The notes under the pieces are model-generated. The model saw only the letters and a program-made list of their open reading frames with translations. It was not told the origin of the DNA and made no database searches. Shown one piece after another: positions 6,229 through 15,352 of a DNA stretch of 32,120 nt. The stretch is taken from contig WGBG01000086.1 of the NCBI GenBank assembly GCA_015494395.1, positions 1-32,120 on the forward strand, written 5' to 3'. Origin of the DNA: Deltaproteobacteria bacterium (GTDB lineage Bacteria > Desulfobacterota > Dissulfuribacteria > Dissulfuribacterales > QOAL01). The position numbers were made by a program, and so were the translations under genes. How positions within the stretch are numbered: position 1 is the first letter of the stretch; every line of letters begins with the position of its first letter.

Positions 6229-8166
6229 TTAAAAGTTCTGTTTCCGCCACATGTCAGGTGTAAATCTAACCACCTTGTTTCTGCCTTGACGTTTTGCCTC
6301 GTAAAGTGCTACGTCGGCAAACTTTATTGCCTCCCAGATTGAGTCGGTATCTTTGGGGAATTCACTTATTCCAATGCTTATGGTTTTACTGAACTCTCCC
6401 TGGGGAAAACGGAATACAAATTCCTCCACCTTTTTTCTCAGGCGTTCAGCTACCTTCTCGGCAAAACCAGGCTCGCAGTCAACCAGCAGCAGCAGGAACT
6501 CTTCCCCGCCAAAACGTATGGCATAATCAGATTCCCGAGCCTGTGACTTGATTATACCGGCAAATTGCTTAAGCACCATATCGCCAACATCGTGTCCGTA
6601 CTGGTCATTGACCTGCTTGAAGTAGTCAATATCGCACATCAGTACACCAAGTGAGGAGTTCAATCGTTTGATCCTTGCCACAATACCGTCAAGGTGCATT
6701 TCCATGTAGCGCCTGTTCAGGAGAAGTGTGATTGGGTCCTTGGTGGCACTCTCACTGAGTGTCTGAGCAAGCAGTTTGGATTTTATGACCGGCATTGCCT
6801 CCATAAGGTAGAGTTTGGCCTTCATTACAGCATCCTGGAATGCCTCTTCCCTCTCAGGGTTGTTAATAAAGGGGAAGAGAAACTGTACTATCCCCAACAC
6901 CTCTCCTCCTACACACATTGGAATGCACGCATGGGTCAGGGCATCAGGCCATGAGAATACCTGACATATTCCTTCATCCTGAAAGGAGGTAACAAAACCG
7001 CTTGTACGAAACGCCCGGCATTTGGATGGACTTATCCCCATTTCTACAAGTTCAGTTTCGATTTCCGGGGGTTCTATGTACACGGGCACCATCTTGTCAG
7101 ATTCCCTTATTACCTCGAAAATTACAAAACTCTGCAGTCCAAGCTGACGTTTAAAAACCTGTCCTAATCTGCGGTAAACATCTGTGACGGTTTCATCACT
7201 TTCAATAGTACGCCTGAAGTGACATATGTTTCGTATATGCTCAAGCAGTTTGTTTGTGGCAAAGGCTACCTGACCGATTTCATCGTTTCCGATAACCGGT
7301 ATTTTTTCAATTGAGGCGCAGCCATCAGCGGTTGCAGGCGTTGTGTGAATGCTCTCTAGGCTGCGTGCCATGATGCGAAGCGGCCCTACCAGGAATTTGC
7401 CCCAGGTAACGCTTAAAACAAGAAGTGCCAGCATGACTAGGGCTATGATTACAAAGCCTGTCCTTATGTGCCACACCGCATGTTCGTTGATTCGCTTTAT
7501 CTCTGAGTTAATGTGGGAGACGCCGGATTCAAGAATTTTTGACGCAAAATTTTCAATTACCAAAAGGTCATTTTCAATGGATCTGGTTTGGTGCAACAAG
7601 GTTTTGGGCAGACCAGTGCCTTGACCCATGTTTTTGTAATATCCCTCTATAATTGTTAAATGTTTCTTAATGTTTCTGATGGCGTTACCAACAGAGATAT
7701 TGAGTACAGGGTCAAGAGGCTCCTGCAGGTAAAATATACCATTGTTGTTTTTTCTTTGGCGGCCCTTCCTATGACTTTCCTGGTTAAGCAGGGGAATAAT
7801 GAGGTGAGAGAGTTGCTCCAGATGATCCTTGATGTTTTTAAGAGCAGCGAGCTTTTCCTCTCCGCAAGTTGACGCTGTGTTTGCAAGGTTCAGATTGTTT
7901 CTTATAGCATCAGTTTGTGATGTCAACCTCTTGTAAATTTTGAATCTGGCGTTTTGGTGCCTGTTAACTGTTTCAAGGTTCTGTCTGATTTCGCTTATAA
8001 TATTACCGTAATAAAACCCCAGGACTATAAACCCCGTAAGGCATAGGCTCAGCATCAGGGTGATTTTTGTCATAATGGGAATATCAAGATACTTTTGCCA
8101 TATTCCCAGCAGAAAGGATTTGGTTTGTTCAAACAGGCTGTGTTCTGCTGAAGTTTTTTGAGACAT
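6229..8166 (-). CDS. Membrane-bound diguanylate cyclase (sensor-HAMP-GAF-like-GGDEF)
   Basis: The 645-residue protein has a transmembrane segment at about 33-53 and a mainly helical periplasmic sensor region. A second transmembrane segment lies at about 232-254, followed by a HAMP-like linker and a GAF-like domain at about 335-435. A C-terminal GGDEF domain follows. The active-site motif is GGEEF at about 553-557, with an intact RxxD inhibitory site (RESD) exactly five residues upstream, plus DIDYFKQVNDQYGHDVGD and the closing YEAKRQGRNKV. It should therefore make cyclic di-GMP from GTP and be feedback-inhibited. No EAL domain is present. It lies alone on the minus strand between thi4 and ftsH, so its signal and target process are not indicated by context. 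Confidence 0.93.
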   Translation of the reverse strand: MSQKTSAEHSLFEQTKSFLLGIWQKYLDIPIMTKITLMLSLCLTGFIVLGFYYGNIISEIRQNLETVNRHQNARFKIYKRLTSQTDAIRNNLNLANTASTCGEEKLAALKNIKDHLEQLSHLIIPLLNQESHRKGRQRKNNNGIFYLQEPLDPVLNISVGNAIRNIKKHLTIIEGYYKNMGQGTGLPKTLLHQTRSIENDLLVIENFASKILESGVSHINSEIKRINEHAVWHIRTGFVIIALVMLALLVLSVTWGKFLVGPLRIMARSLESIHTTPATADGCASIEKIPVIGNDEIGQVAFATNKLLEHIRNICHFRRTIESDETVTDVYRRLGQVFKRQLGLQSFVIFEVIRESDKMVPVYIEPPEIETELVEMGISPSKCRAFRTSGFVTSFQDEGICQVFSWPDALTHACIPMCVGGEVLGIVQFLFPFINNPEREEAFQDAVMKAKLYLMEAMPVIKSKLLAQTLSESATKDPITLLLNRRYMEMHLDGIVARIKRLNSSLGVLMCDIDYFKQVNDQYGHDVGDMVLKQFAGIIKSQARESDYAIRFGGEEFLLLLVDCEPGFAEKVAERLRKKVEEFVFRFPQGEFSKTISIGISEFPKDTDSIWEAIKFADVALYEAKRQGRNKVVRFTPDMWRKQNF

Positions 8167-8575
8167 TTAGGAATCCTTGTGCAGGTTGTGAAAGCTTCTC
8201 AAAATGACATGACTTTTATTGAGACATACGGTAACCTGGAATGAGCGATTGTCGGATTTGCTGCATATCCGCGAAAGAGGAATTTCCATAATAGTCGGCT
8301 ATATGGGAATTCCTCTGACAAAGGAGATGCAGTGAATCCACCAATCCCGAAGGGTTTCAAAAGTTGAAGAGTATTATAGGTGTAACTCCTTTTGATATCG
8401 TATAAAATTATTTTTTCAAACTTTTGAAACGCTCAATTCAGGGGTAAATAGGTTTTGATAGGGCAAGCCCGGCTTTTGTTCATGGTATCTGCTGATATTG
8501 TTATCGGCAGGAGTATGACTGTTTGTAAAGTAAAATGATAACTGTATGGTAAAACTTGTAAAATAAGAGGGAAAA
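8167..8575. other. Gene-free divergent region between GGDEF gene and ftsH, with two inverted repeats
   Basis: This stretch carries no convincing gene. It holds two inverted repeats. AGAGGAATTTCC pairs with GGGAATTCCTCT at 8276-8316. GTTTCAAAAGTT(T)GAA recurs as its reverse complement at 8354-8430, flanking about 46 bases of A/T-rich sequence that includes TATAAAAT. A poor sigma-70-like promoter (TTGTAA, 16 bases, TATGGT) could lie at 8523-8550 for ftsH, but I give it little weight. The region must hold promoters for both divergent genes. Confidence 0.5.
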
Positions 8576-10513
8576 ATGGATAAAAAGGCTACCTTTTCCA
8601 TCTGGTATTATATTTCGTTATTTGGCCTGATCCTGATGGCTGAGGCGCTGTTCTTCTCTGGGTATTCAGCCAAGGAGATAGATTACAGCGAATTTCGAAA
8701 CAGGCTTGAGCAGAACAAGATAGAAACAGTTGTTCTTACAAAGGATTATATCTACGGGACCTTTATGCCGGAAAAGCCTGAGGCAAACCATATCCGGCCT
8801 GATAACCTGACACCTCCGGTCAGGCATACACCCTGGTATGTAAATCTTGATGGTCTTTTTGACTCCTTCAAGGAGGCCAGGGAAAAGGCAAAGGCATTAA
8901 AGGAACTGCAGTTTGTGGTTGTCAGGCTTAATGACCCGGGACTGGTGGAAAGGCTACAGAAACACGGTGTAAGCTACAGGGGCCGAATAGAGTCGAACTT
9001 TTTCAAGAACTTCATTGAAAACTGGATACTGCCTTTGGGCTTCATGTTCCTCCTCTGGACCTTTCTTATAAAGAAGATTGGAGGTGGAGGCCTGGGAGGT
9101 CCTCTCAATATTGGGAAGAGCAAGGCCAAGCTCTATGAAGACAGCAGCGCCCTAAATGTAAGGTTTTCTGATGTTGCCGGTGTTGACGAGGCTGTAGAAG
9201 AGACAAGAGAGATAGTGGATTTCCTGAAAAATCCGGGAAAATACACCCGGCTTGGCGCAAAACTTCCAAAGGGAGTGCTGCTTGTAGGTCCTCCTGGTAC
9301 AGGTAAAACACTTCTTGCCAAGGCCGTGGCAGGTGAGGCTGGGGTAGCATTTTATTCTATGGCAGGTTCTGATTTCGTAGAGATGTTTGTTGGAGTAGGG
9401 GCAGCCAGGGTAAGGGACCTCTTTAATGAGGCAAGGCAGAAGGCGCCGTGCATTGTGTTTATTGATGAGATAGATGCACTGGGCAAGTCAAGAAGCGGGC
9501 CTGGCGCACCTGTTGGAGGATTTGATGAGCGGGAAAATACCCTTAACCAGATGCTGGTTGAGATGGACGGGTTTGACGGCAGCATAGGTGTAATAATCAT
9601 GGGAGCTACCAACAGGCCGGAGGTCCTTGACAAGGCGCTTTTAAGACCGGGCAGGTTTGACCGTCAGATACTTGTTGACCAGCCTGACCGTAAAGGGCGT
9701 TATGAGATATTCAAGGTGCATACACGAAATATAGTGCTTGCAGATGACGTTGATCTTGAGGTGCTTGCTGCAGAAACCACCGGCTTTGTAGGTGCTGATA
9801 TTGCAAATATCTGTAATGAGGCAGCCCTCCTTGCATCAAGGGCAGGTCGAGAGGCCGTGACCATGCAGGATTTTCAGGATGCCTTTGAACGTGTAGTAGG
9901 TGGCATTGAGCGAAAGAGCAGGCGTCTTAACGAAAAGGACAGGCAGAGGGTTGCATGGCACGAGGCAGGACATGCGGTTGTTGGCTGGTTTACCCCCGGG
10001 GCTGATCCGGTGCAGAAGGTCTCTATTGTTCCCAGGGGGCAGGGCGCTCTGGGTTACACGCTTCAGGCGCCAGAGGATGATCGCTACCTGCTTTCAAAGA
10101 ATGAAATACTTGCCCGTGTCAAGGGGCTTCTTGGAGGGCGTGCGGCTGAGGAGATTGTTTTTAAGGAGATTTCAACAGGCGCATCAGATGACCTTGAGAA
10201 GGCGTGTGGCATGGTACGACAGATGCTTACTGTTTATGGCATGAGTGAAAAATATCCAAATATCTCACTTGTTGACAGAAGCAATATGGGCTTTCTGGGA
10301 GGCCCACCCCAGAGGGCTGAACACTCGGATGAGCTTGGACGTGAGTTTGACAAGGAACTCAGTGCCATAATTTCAAAATGTTATAGTGATGCCAAGGAAC
10401 TTTTGCACAGGAAACAGGAGAAGTTTGAGGCCCTTGCCAAGCGCCTGCTAGCCAAGGAGAAGATTGATACCAGTGACCTTGAGGAGATACTTGGAAAGAG
10501 GTCTGATGTATAA
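8576..10513 (+). CDS. ftsH: ATP-dependent zinc metalloprotease FtsH
   Basis: The 645-residue protein is a full-length FtsH, the membrane-anchored AAA+ protease that degrades misfolded and regulatory membrane proteins. Transmembrane segments lie at about 9-29 and 148-166 with a periplasmic domain between them. The AAA domain has Walker A GPPGTGKT at about 238-245, Walker [12 protein letters not shown], the pore loop MFVGVGAAR and the second region of homology [21 protein letters not shown]. The zinc protease site is HEAGH beginning at about 462. The N-terminal half contains a longer than usual periplasmic insertion ([11 protein letters not shown] region). It is monocistronic in this window, with AGAGGG before the ATG. 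A MITE-like repeat begins nine bases after the stop codon, and I see no separate terminator. Confidence 0.96.
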   Translation: MDKKATFSIWYYISLFGLILMAEALFFSGYSAKEIDYSEFRNRLEQNKIETVVLTKDYIYGTFMPEKPEANHIRPDNLTPPVRHTPWYVNLDGLFDSFKEAREKAKALKELQFVVVRLNDPGLVERLQKHGVSYRGRIESNFFKNFIENWILPLGFMFLLWTFLIKKIGGGGLGGPLNIGKSKAKLYEDSSALNVRFSDVAGVDEAVEETREIVDFLKNPGKYTRLGAKLPKGVLLVGPPGTGKTLLAKAVAGEAGVAFYSMAGSDFVEMFVGVGAARVRDLFNEARQKAPCIVFIDEIDALGKSRSGPGAPVGGFDERENTLNQMLVEMDGFDGSIGVIIMGATNRPEVLDKALLRPGRFDRQILVDQPDRKGRYEIFKVHTRNIVLADDVDLEVLAAETTGFVGADIANICNEAALLASRAGREAVTMQDFQDAFERVVGGIERKSRRLNEKDRQRVAWHEAGHAVVGWFTPGADPVQKVSIVPRGQGALGYTLQAPEDDRYLLSKNEILARVKGLLGGRAAEEIVFKEISTGASDDLEKACGMVRQMLTVYGMSEKYPNISLVDRSNMGFLGGPPQRAEHSDELGREFDKELSAIISKCYSDAKELLHRKQEKFEALAKRLLAKEKIDTSDLEEILGKRSDV

Positions 10514-10522
10514 AAATATGGG

Positions 10523-10747
10523 GTATCTATTCAGCGTGGTAAATGGTCTTGTTTTGGAGTGACTTTGAACAATTTCGTAGTTTTTCTTGGCGAAGGGCAG
10601 CCACAAAAATCGCCTCTCGCTGAGCGAGGTACCAGCGAGTTTCGCGATTTTGGCGGAGTAAGCCTTAGAAAAACAAGAAATTGTTCACCGGAACGGAAAA
10701 ACAAGACCATTTACCAACCTTCATTAAAAAAATACGCTGAACAGTTA
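10523..10747 (-). repeat. MITE-like palindromic repeat family 2, copy 2 (inverted)
   Basis: This is the reverse-orientation partner of 5147-5369, with the same core ends (TTCAGCGT and ACGCTGAA) and long internal identity such as AATTTCGTAGTTTTTCTTGG. It lies between ftsH and the convergent permease gene, where its fold-back structure could act as a terminator for both. The element fills most of the 260-base gap. The short open frames inside it are by-products. Confidence 0.9.
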
Positions 10748-10773
10748 CAATATGGGCTTTATAGCAGGCAGGG

Positions 10774-11802
10774 TTACCAGCCTGCCAGTAGCCCGGCAGT
10801 GCCAACAAGCAGCCCTGCGGCAAGGTTAATTGCCTTTATTCTAATAAAATCCTTTCTGGATTCTGCAAGCATAGGAAGCATCCCGTGTCCATCCTGGACC
10901 AGGGAGCTTGCAAGGAGCGTACTGAATGGGATGGCGTGTTCTGCAAACAGGGTGACAAATATCATGTGTGGCCCTGATTCAGGAATGATCCCCAGCAGGC
11001 ACGCTATGACCATCACAATAAAGCGGTTGTTATCAAGCCATGCCTGCATGTGAAACTGCTCTATAAGCAGGTGCATTGCCAGAAGTGCCCCGAATGTCCA
11101 GAGGAATATGCGTGGTACGTGCTCCATCACCACGTGTTTCCAGAGGTGTTCTTCAAGAAAGTGGTCTGGCACCGTTGTTACAATAAACAGGCATACAATG
11201 CATACCACCATAAGTGTTATGCGTATCCAGTTCCAGACCGGTGGCCCAAGATTTCCGCTTATCACTCCGATAAGAAACAGCAATAACAGGAAGGCAAGTA
11301 TGCCGCGGGCAGGGGAGCACTTGCTCCACTGGCGTCTTATGGCCCCTGTGGAAAAGAATGGAAATGTCTCGTGGGTGTGGATTTGAAATCCTGTATCGCA
11401 ATGGAAGGGACGTTCATGATCAGGTTTGATGAACAGGTCTGTGATGGCTGCGCACACAATGCCTATGACTGCCAGTATGGTGAAGATTGCCAGTGCAGTT
11501 TTGGGAAACATTGATAGCATCACAAAGGATTCGTCACCGCTTGTTGCTATCATGGCAGCCACAACAGCGCCAAGGGTCACTGTCCCGTGACTGTACAGGG
11601 CAACAACCGCAAAGGCGCCAAGGCAGCCGGGGGTAGCGCCTAGGAATGCTGCAAGCAGATATTGTCCCCACCTGTTCTGTTCAAGCCTGGTCTGCCATAC
11701 CCCCTGACTCAGTATGTTTACGTATTCGATGAACAGCATCATCATGAATACGAAGCCCGTAATCATCAGGGCGTGCAACAGTGTGTGCCATAGAACTTCC
11801 AT
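10774..11802 (-). CDS. Putative 10-TM metal/arsenic exporter (PF11449, putative manganese transporter family)
   Basis: The 342-residue protein is very hydrophobic, with about ten predicted transmembrane segments in two halves separated by a cytoplasmic His-rich loop (residues including HCDTGFQIHTHETF). It carries the family motif around GATPGCLGAFAVVALYSHG and SGDESFVMLSMFPK in the first half, and a related GIIPESGPHMIF in the second, an inverted-repeat architecture. It belongs to the ArsP_2/putative manganese transporter family, whose substrate is mostly untested. I set the start at the ATG at 11802 behind GGGGGAGAGAG; an upstream TTG start would lie inside the adjacent repeat. Metal export is inferred from the family name and the His-rich loop. 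Confidence 0.85.
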   Translation of the reverse strand: MEVLWHTLLHALMITGFVFMMMLFIEYVNILSQGVWQTRLEQNRWGQYLLAAFLGATPGCLGAFAVVALYSHGTVTLGAVVAAMIATSGDESFVMLSMFPKTALAIFTILAVIGIVCAAITDLFIKPDHERPFHCDTGFQIHTHETFPFFSTGAIRRQWSKCSPARGILAFLLLLFLIGVISGNLGPPVWNWIRITLMVVCIVCLFIVTTVPDHFLEEHLWKHVVMEHVPRIFLWTFGALLAMHLLIEQFHMQAWLDNNRFIVMVIACLLGIIPESGPHMIFVTLFAEHAIPFSTLLASSLVQDGHGMLPMLAESRKDFIRIKAINLAAGLLVGTAGLLAGW

Positions 11803-11822
11803 GTTCAGTCTCTCTCCCCCTT

Positions 11823-12036
11823 GTTCAAGGCTCAAAGCAGGAAGCTGAAAGCAGACTTAGCTTCTTCACTGCCCGCTTTGCTCAAGGACGCCAAGAACGC
11901 TAAGAACAGCGCCAAAGAAGTTATTTCTCCCAGTCGGCCACCCCGACAGGGAAAAGTTAAAACCCTTAGCGTCCTTAGCGTCCTTCGCGGTTCGGCTTTG
12001 GTCTTTTTAAACTTTGAGCCTTCAGCTTTGAGCTAT
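11823..12036 (-). repeat. Dispersed palindromic repeat family 1, copy B
   Basis: The reverse complement matches 15353-15577 throughout, including AACCGCGAAGGACGCTAAGG, GGGGTGGCC, GGCGTCCTTGAGCAAAGCG and the GCTTTCAGCTT / TTGAGCCTTG end. It lies between the permease gene start and the last codon of the secreted-protein gene, ending within a base or two of that stop codon. Its orientation is opposite to copy C, so the pair brackets the TIGR03790 gene set. Confidence 0.88.
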
Positions 12037-12037
12037 C

Positions 12038-12928
12038 TTACTGTCCAGTAAGTGCCTTAAGCTGTTTCATCATCTCATTAAAGTCAGCAGGCGGTGCCTG
12101 GTTATTTCCAGGTGCCGGTGCAGAATTCTGTTCTACTCCCTGAACCGGTATATTCCCTGGGACTCCAGGCATGTTGGATGGAGGTGTAACCTGCATTTTT
12201 CCCTCAAGCAGCATCTTTATTGTTTCACGGGCACTGCGTCTGGCATGCTCTTCAGACTGTTTGTCATACTCCAGGCTTATGCCTGCAGGAGGCTGAAATT
12301 TATCATCAGGGACACTTGTCTCCTTAATCTCTGTGGCCACTGTTACATTATGTGCCCCCATCATGTCAGCTTCACTCTTCAAAACTATATCGGTCCCGGA
12401 AATTACCCAGCTCTTCATTCCCCCAAGGTTCATGACATCACAATCGTAGCCGAGAAATTTGGTGGCATGCTTTTTAATGTCTGCACCAGCATTGTTTGAG
12501 ATGGAGTAGCCCAGTTTTTCGCTGTTTCTGATGAGTTTTTTCTTGTCTGAAGAGGAGAGCCGTTCAAACTCCTCCTTCATGTATTTTGTTGGATTTACGG
12601 ATTTGGTACCGGTTCCTTCGGTAAAGTTGATTGAATAAATCCAGTCAGGAGTGGTGATTTCAGCAGTTTTTGTGTGCTGTGTAAAGCCCATGATGGTCAT
12701 GGATGTATCCCTGTAGGTGGCACGGTACCTGCCATAGTCCTTGATATAGGTGGTCTGTGTACCGTTTTCCATGCCAGTAATTTTGTATTTTATCACAGCG
12801 CTCTTGAAGGGAAGTTTCAAATCCCAGGGGTTCTGGGTGGCACTTACAGAAGATGCCAGAAACATGAACAAAAGCAAAATGGTACAGAATGTGAAATTGA
12901 ACGGATAGTGGCAAGTTTTTTTAATCAT
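12038..12928 (-). CDS. Secreted protein of unknown function
   Basis: The 296-residue protein has a classic signal peptide (MIKK start, hydrophobic TILLLFMFLASSV, cleavage near SSVSAT at about 30). The mature part begins with a beta-rich segment (PFKSAVIKYKITG, TTYIKDYGRYRATYRD) reminiscent of DUF4412-like secreted proteins that bind or report on surface state, but I cannot name the family firmly. Residues from about 245 to 285 are Pro/Gly/Asn-rich and probably disordered, and the end FNEMMKQLKALTGQ is helical. AAGGAGG precedes the ATG, which overlaps the upstream gene's end by eight bases, so the two are co-translated. The stop codon abuts repeat copy B. Confidence 0.8.
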   Translation of the reverse strand: MIKKTCHYPFNFTFCTILLLFMFLASSVSATQNPWDLKLPFKSAVIKYKITGMENGTQTTYIKDYGRYRATYRDTSMTIMGFTQHTKTAEITTPDWIYSINFTEGTGTKSVNPTKYMKEEFERLSSSDKKKLIRNSEKLGYSISNNAGADIKKHATKFLGYDCDVMNLGGMKSWVISGTDIVLKSEADMMGAHNVTVATEIKETSVPDDKFQPPAGISLEYDKQSEEHARRSARETIKMLLEGKMQVTPPSNMPGVPGNIPVQGVEQNSAPAPGNNQAPPADFNEMMKQLKALTGQ

Positions 12929-13835
12929 TTGAACCTCCTTGTTTTGTCTTCACGTTATACATGTTGAACTGTTTGGATTTAGCCGCCATTAAGGAGAGAT
13001 TGATAAGCGAGCCTGCTGCATACCAGGTGGAGTCAGGAAACGGTATGCCTTGAGATCTCCTTCCAAACCCTCCTCTTTTACTTCGGCATCCACGAAGAAA
13101 TCCTGTAGTCTCCTCCATGCAGGCAGGTTTTGTGCCAAGAAGTCTGTATGACTCAAGTGCGTGATATATATTTTCTGTATAGGATGTGGTTCCTGGGAAA
13201 AATCCGTAACCCCCATCAAAATTCCGGCACTTTTCAAGCCATGAACGCCATGTTCCTGATAAAGAAGCCTTGGCTGTATCCCCACAGTTTTGGGCAAGGT
13301 ACAGATACATGCGAAGTTCCTTTACTGATCTTGCATCATGTTCGCAGAAGCTTGAGCAGTTTGAAAAACTGTCCATGCTTTTTTTGATCATGCGCAGGGT
13401 GCGGATTCCGTAAAAGGTCTCATCAGGGGCATGAACCGTTTTTATCCTGTCATTTATAAAAGTTACGATACTATCCAGTGATACATGCCATTTTTCACTG
13501 CTGTCCGATGCAAGGGAGAGTTTGTCTGCACAGAACAGAAGTTCATAAAGCCTTTTTGAATTGTTCCAGTCCTGCTGCAGGCGCAAACTGATAAACTCCA
13601 TGTGAGATGAAATGTCGATTTCACCCGGAAACTCCCAGTGATCCACATCTGTGCCTTGTAAAAAACGGTCAAGCTCAAAAAGACATCTTACTGCATGATA
13701 TGTATCTTCAACTGTGGCAGGCATATAACGGCCTGCACTGAATCCCCCGGTCTTTTGTTCTCGCTGCAGGTAGAACCATACGATTCCTTCAGCAGAGTCA
13801 TTTAACAGTTTTTTGGCATTAGTAAACTCTGTCAT
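12921..13835 (-). CDS. Prenyltransferase/squalene-cyclase-like alpha-alpha toroid protein
   Basis: The 304-residue protein has repeated helical units with the sequence look of protein prenyltransferase beta-subunits and terpenoid cyclases: KTGGFSAGRYMPATVEDTYHAVRCL at the start, then FDGGYGFFPG, ENIYHALESYRLLG, KRGGFGRR and DSTWYAAGSLINL near the end. No DDXX(Y/F) or zinc-ligand pattern of true enzymes is obvious, so it may be a binding or structural toroid. I chose the ATG at 13835; a TTG at 13934 would add 33 residues read through a fragment of repeat family 1, and I reject it. The gene overlaps the downstream secreted-protein gene by eight bases and follows the TIGR03790 gene. Confidence 0.72.
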   Translation of the reverse strand: MTEFTNAKKLLNDSAEGIVWFYLQREQKTGGFSAGRYMPATVEDTYHAVRCLFELDRFLQGTDVDHWEFPGEIDISSHMEFISLRLQQDWNNSKRLYELLFCADKLSLASDSSEKWHVSLDSIVTFINDRIKTVHAPDETFYGIRTLRMIKKSMDSFSNCSSFCEHDARSVKELRMYLYLAQNCGDTAKASLSGTWRSWLEKCRNFDGGYGFFPGTTSYTENIYHALESYRLLGTKPACMEETTGFLRGCRSKRGGFGRRSQGIPFPDSTWYAAGSLINLSLMAAKSKQFNMYNVKTKQGGSND

Positions 13836-13845
13836 GATAAATGGC

Positions 13846-13881
13846 TTAAAGCTCAAAGCTGAAAGTTCAAGGCTCAAAGTA
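13846..13881 (+). repeat. Solo end fragment of repeat family 1
   Basis: GCTCAAAGCTGAAAG followed by TTCAAGGCTCAAAGT matches the terminal segment of family 1 copies (compare 11824-11850 and 15361-15380) without the rest of the element. It lies in the short gap between the TIGR03790 gene and the toroid gene and is the source of a spurious in-frame N-terminal extension. Confidence 0.7.
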
Positions 13882-13943
13882 TTTGAAGCCGGCTCGGGTT
13901 CTGCTGGTTCCCAAACTCCGGATTTGGAACTCAAAATGTTTTT

Positions 13944-15305
13944 TTACTTGAGCCTCATACCCCTTGCAGGAAAGGGCCTGTACAGCGGATCAGCAACAAG
14001 CACCATCTGCCATGAGGTAAATGGGATGCTGTACCAGTACGCCTCAGCCACGCCTGAACCATTGAATATGAGCGAGGCAAAAAACATGTCAGGAAACGGA
14101 AATGCCTGTACATAAGGTTCATACACAGGCCCCAGTGTTGCTGCTGCACCCTTTTCCAGCATCTTTTTGCACCACACCCTGCTGTCTTTTTTTCTGAGAG
14201 TAGTACATTCCGCGCTGGCAATATGGTACCCCACTGCGCCCCTTTTCCAATTAAATGCATCAACGTATTTGGCAAGGCTGTACCAGCCGCAGTAAATTGC
14301 TGCATTATCGCAGGTGCCAGGCTTGAACAGTTCCTGTGTGCTGTCTGTTACAACATTAAGTCTTCTGCTCTTTCTGACAAGCTCTGCGGCATGGTGAATG
14401 GCAGCATCATAAAGGGCGTAGCCTGAAAGCCCCTTTTTCTCAGAAGGGTTTTTCCATCTAGCATCAAAGTAGGCAGTTCCATGCAGCCCGCCCCTCTCCT
14501 CTGTTGCAACTGAGTCATCAATAATGCGCCTGACTGTGGCTGCATCAGGCCCGTCAAGCCTGCTGACCATGATTATGTCCGCAGGTTTTATGGTTCCCTG
14601 TCCTTTGGAATAGAGGCCGAACAGGGGATTTGCCACCCATCCGGTCAGCGGGTATGGCCCTGCCATTACCAGAGAGAGCTCTGAATCCACTGATGCCCGG
14701 GTATTTTTCATGCCAAGCATGTTGATCTGCCTGTTTATGGCGGCAATTTTTTTGTTTATGATTTTTATGTCCCTGCTGGCGTTATCCCTGTCTTTATTAT
14801 TTTTAAGACTTTCCCGTTTTTTCTGGAGTTTTTTCCTCAGTCCCTTTAGTTTTTCAAGTTTTTTCCTGTCCTGGCTGTTTTCAGGGCCCTGCCTTATCTT
14901 TAGCGGAACGCCCTGCATGAGCACAAGGCACCTGATGCTTGCTTTATCTCTTTGAAGCTCTTTGAGCGCCTTTTTTATGGGGGAGGCTATTGAGTTTTTA
15001 TATTCTGACCTTGAGCAGCTCTCACCTGTTACTGTCTCAATGGTTATAAGGTTTTTCCAGGGGATAAACCGTTTCTGCATGTAATAGAGGGCGAGAGATT
15101 TGCTCTCAGGGTGTGCGGTATTTGCTACAACTGCAACGTCCGATGGCTGAAGAAAGAGGAGTGAGGCTGCACAGGCCGGAGACAAAAAGAGAAGCCACTG
15201 TGCAGCCAGGATGCATATTATGAAGACCAGTTCCCCTGACAAACCTGTCAGGTGGTATCTGGGAGGCAGGTCCGGGGGGGTGATATGTGAGTAACTGTAA
15301 CTCAT
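13944..15305 (-). CDS. TIGR03790 family protein
   Basis: The 453-residue protein matches TIGR03790, a family of unknown function found mostly in environmental anaerobes and exosortase-bearing bacteria. An N-terminal hydrophobic segment (LVFIICILAAQWLLFLSP, about residues 27-45) is followed by the family signature VAVVANTAHPESKSLALYYMQKR, LVLMQGVPLKI, MVSRLDGPDAATVRRIIDD, YCGWYSLAKY and the C-terminal MVLVADPLYRPF. An inserted Lys-rich coiled coil of about 60 residues (LEKLKGLRKKLQKKRESLK region) interrupts the first domain. The start is tentative because no Shine-Dalgarno site is visible and the codon lies inside a palindrome. The protein probably faces the periplasm. It is the first gene of a three-gene minus-strand set. 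Confidence 0.87.
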   Translation of the reverse strand: MSYSYSHITPPDLPPRYHLTGLSGELVFIICILAAQWLLFLSPACAASLLFLQPSDVAVVANTAHPESKSLALYYMQKRFIPWKNLITIETVTGESCSRSEYKNSIASPIKKALKELQRDKASIRCLVLMQGVPLKIRQGPENSQDRKKLEKLKGLRKKLQKKRESLKNNKDRDNASRDIKIINKKIAAINRQINMLGMKNTRASVDSELSLVMAGPYPLTGWVANPLFGLYSKGQGTIKPADIIMVSRLDGPDAATVRRIIDDSVATEERGGLHGTAYFDARWKNPSEKKGLSGYALYDAAIHHAAELVRKSRRLNVVTDSTQELFKPGTCDNAAIYCGWYSLAKYVDAFNWKRGAVGYHIASAECTTLRKKDSRVWCKKMLEKGAAATLGPVYEPYVQAFPFPDMFFASLIFNGSGVAEAYWYSIPFTSWQMVLVADPLYRPFPARGMRLK

Positions 15306-15320
15306 GAGTAATTGTTACTT
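15290..15320. promoter_or_regulatory. Imperfect palindrome over the TIGR03790 start codon
   Basis: AGTAAC and GTTACT arms flank a perfect ten-base ACTCATGAGT centre that contains the start codon. It could be an operator or an mRNA structure affecting initiation; sequence alone does not decide. Confidence 0.35.
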
Positions 15321-15352
15321 ATGTCTTTTATGATCGCCTTGGGTTTTGTTGT

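Noticed and set aside
10559..11053. Open frame running from the repeat into the permease gene on the opposite strand
   Set aside because: It crosses the repeat boundary and is antisense to a clear membrane protein gene.
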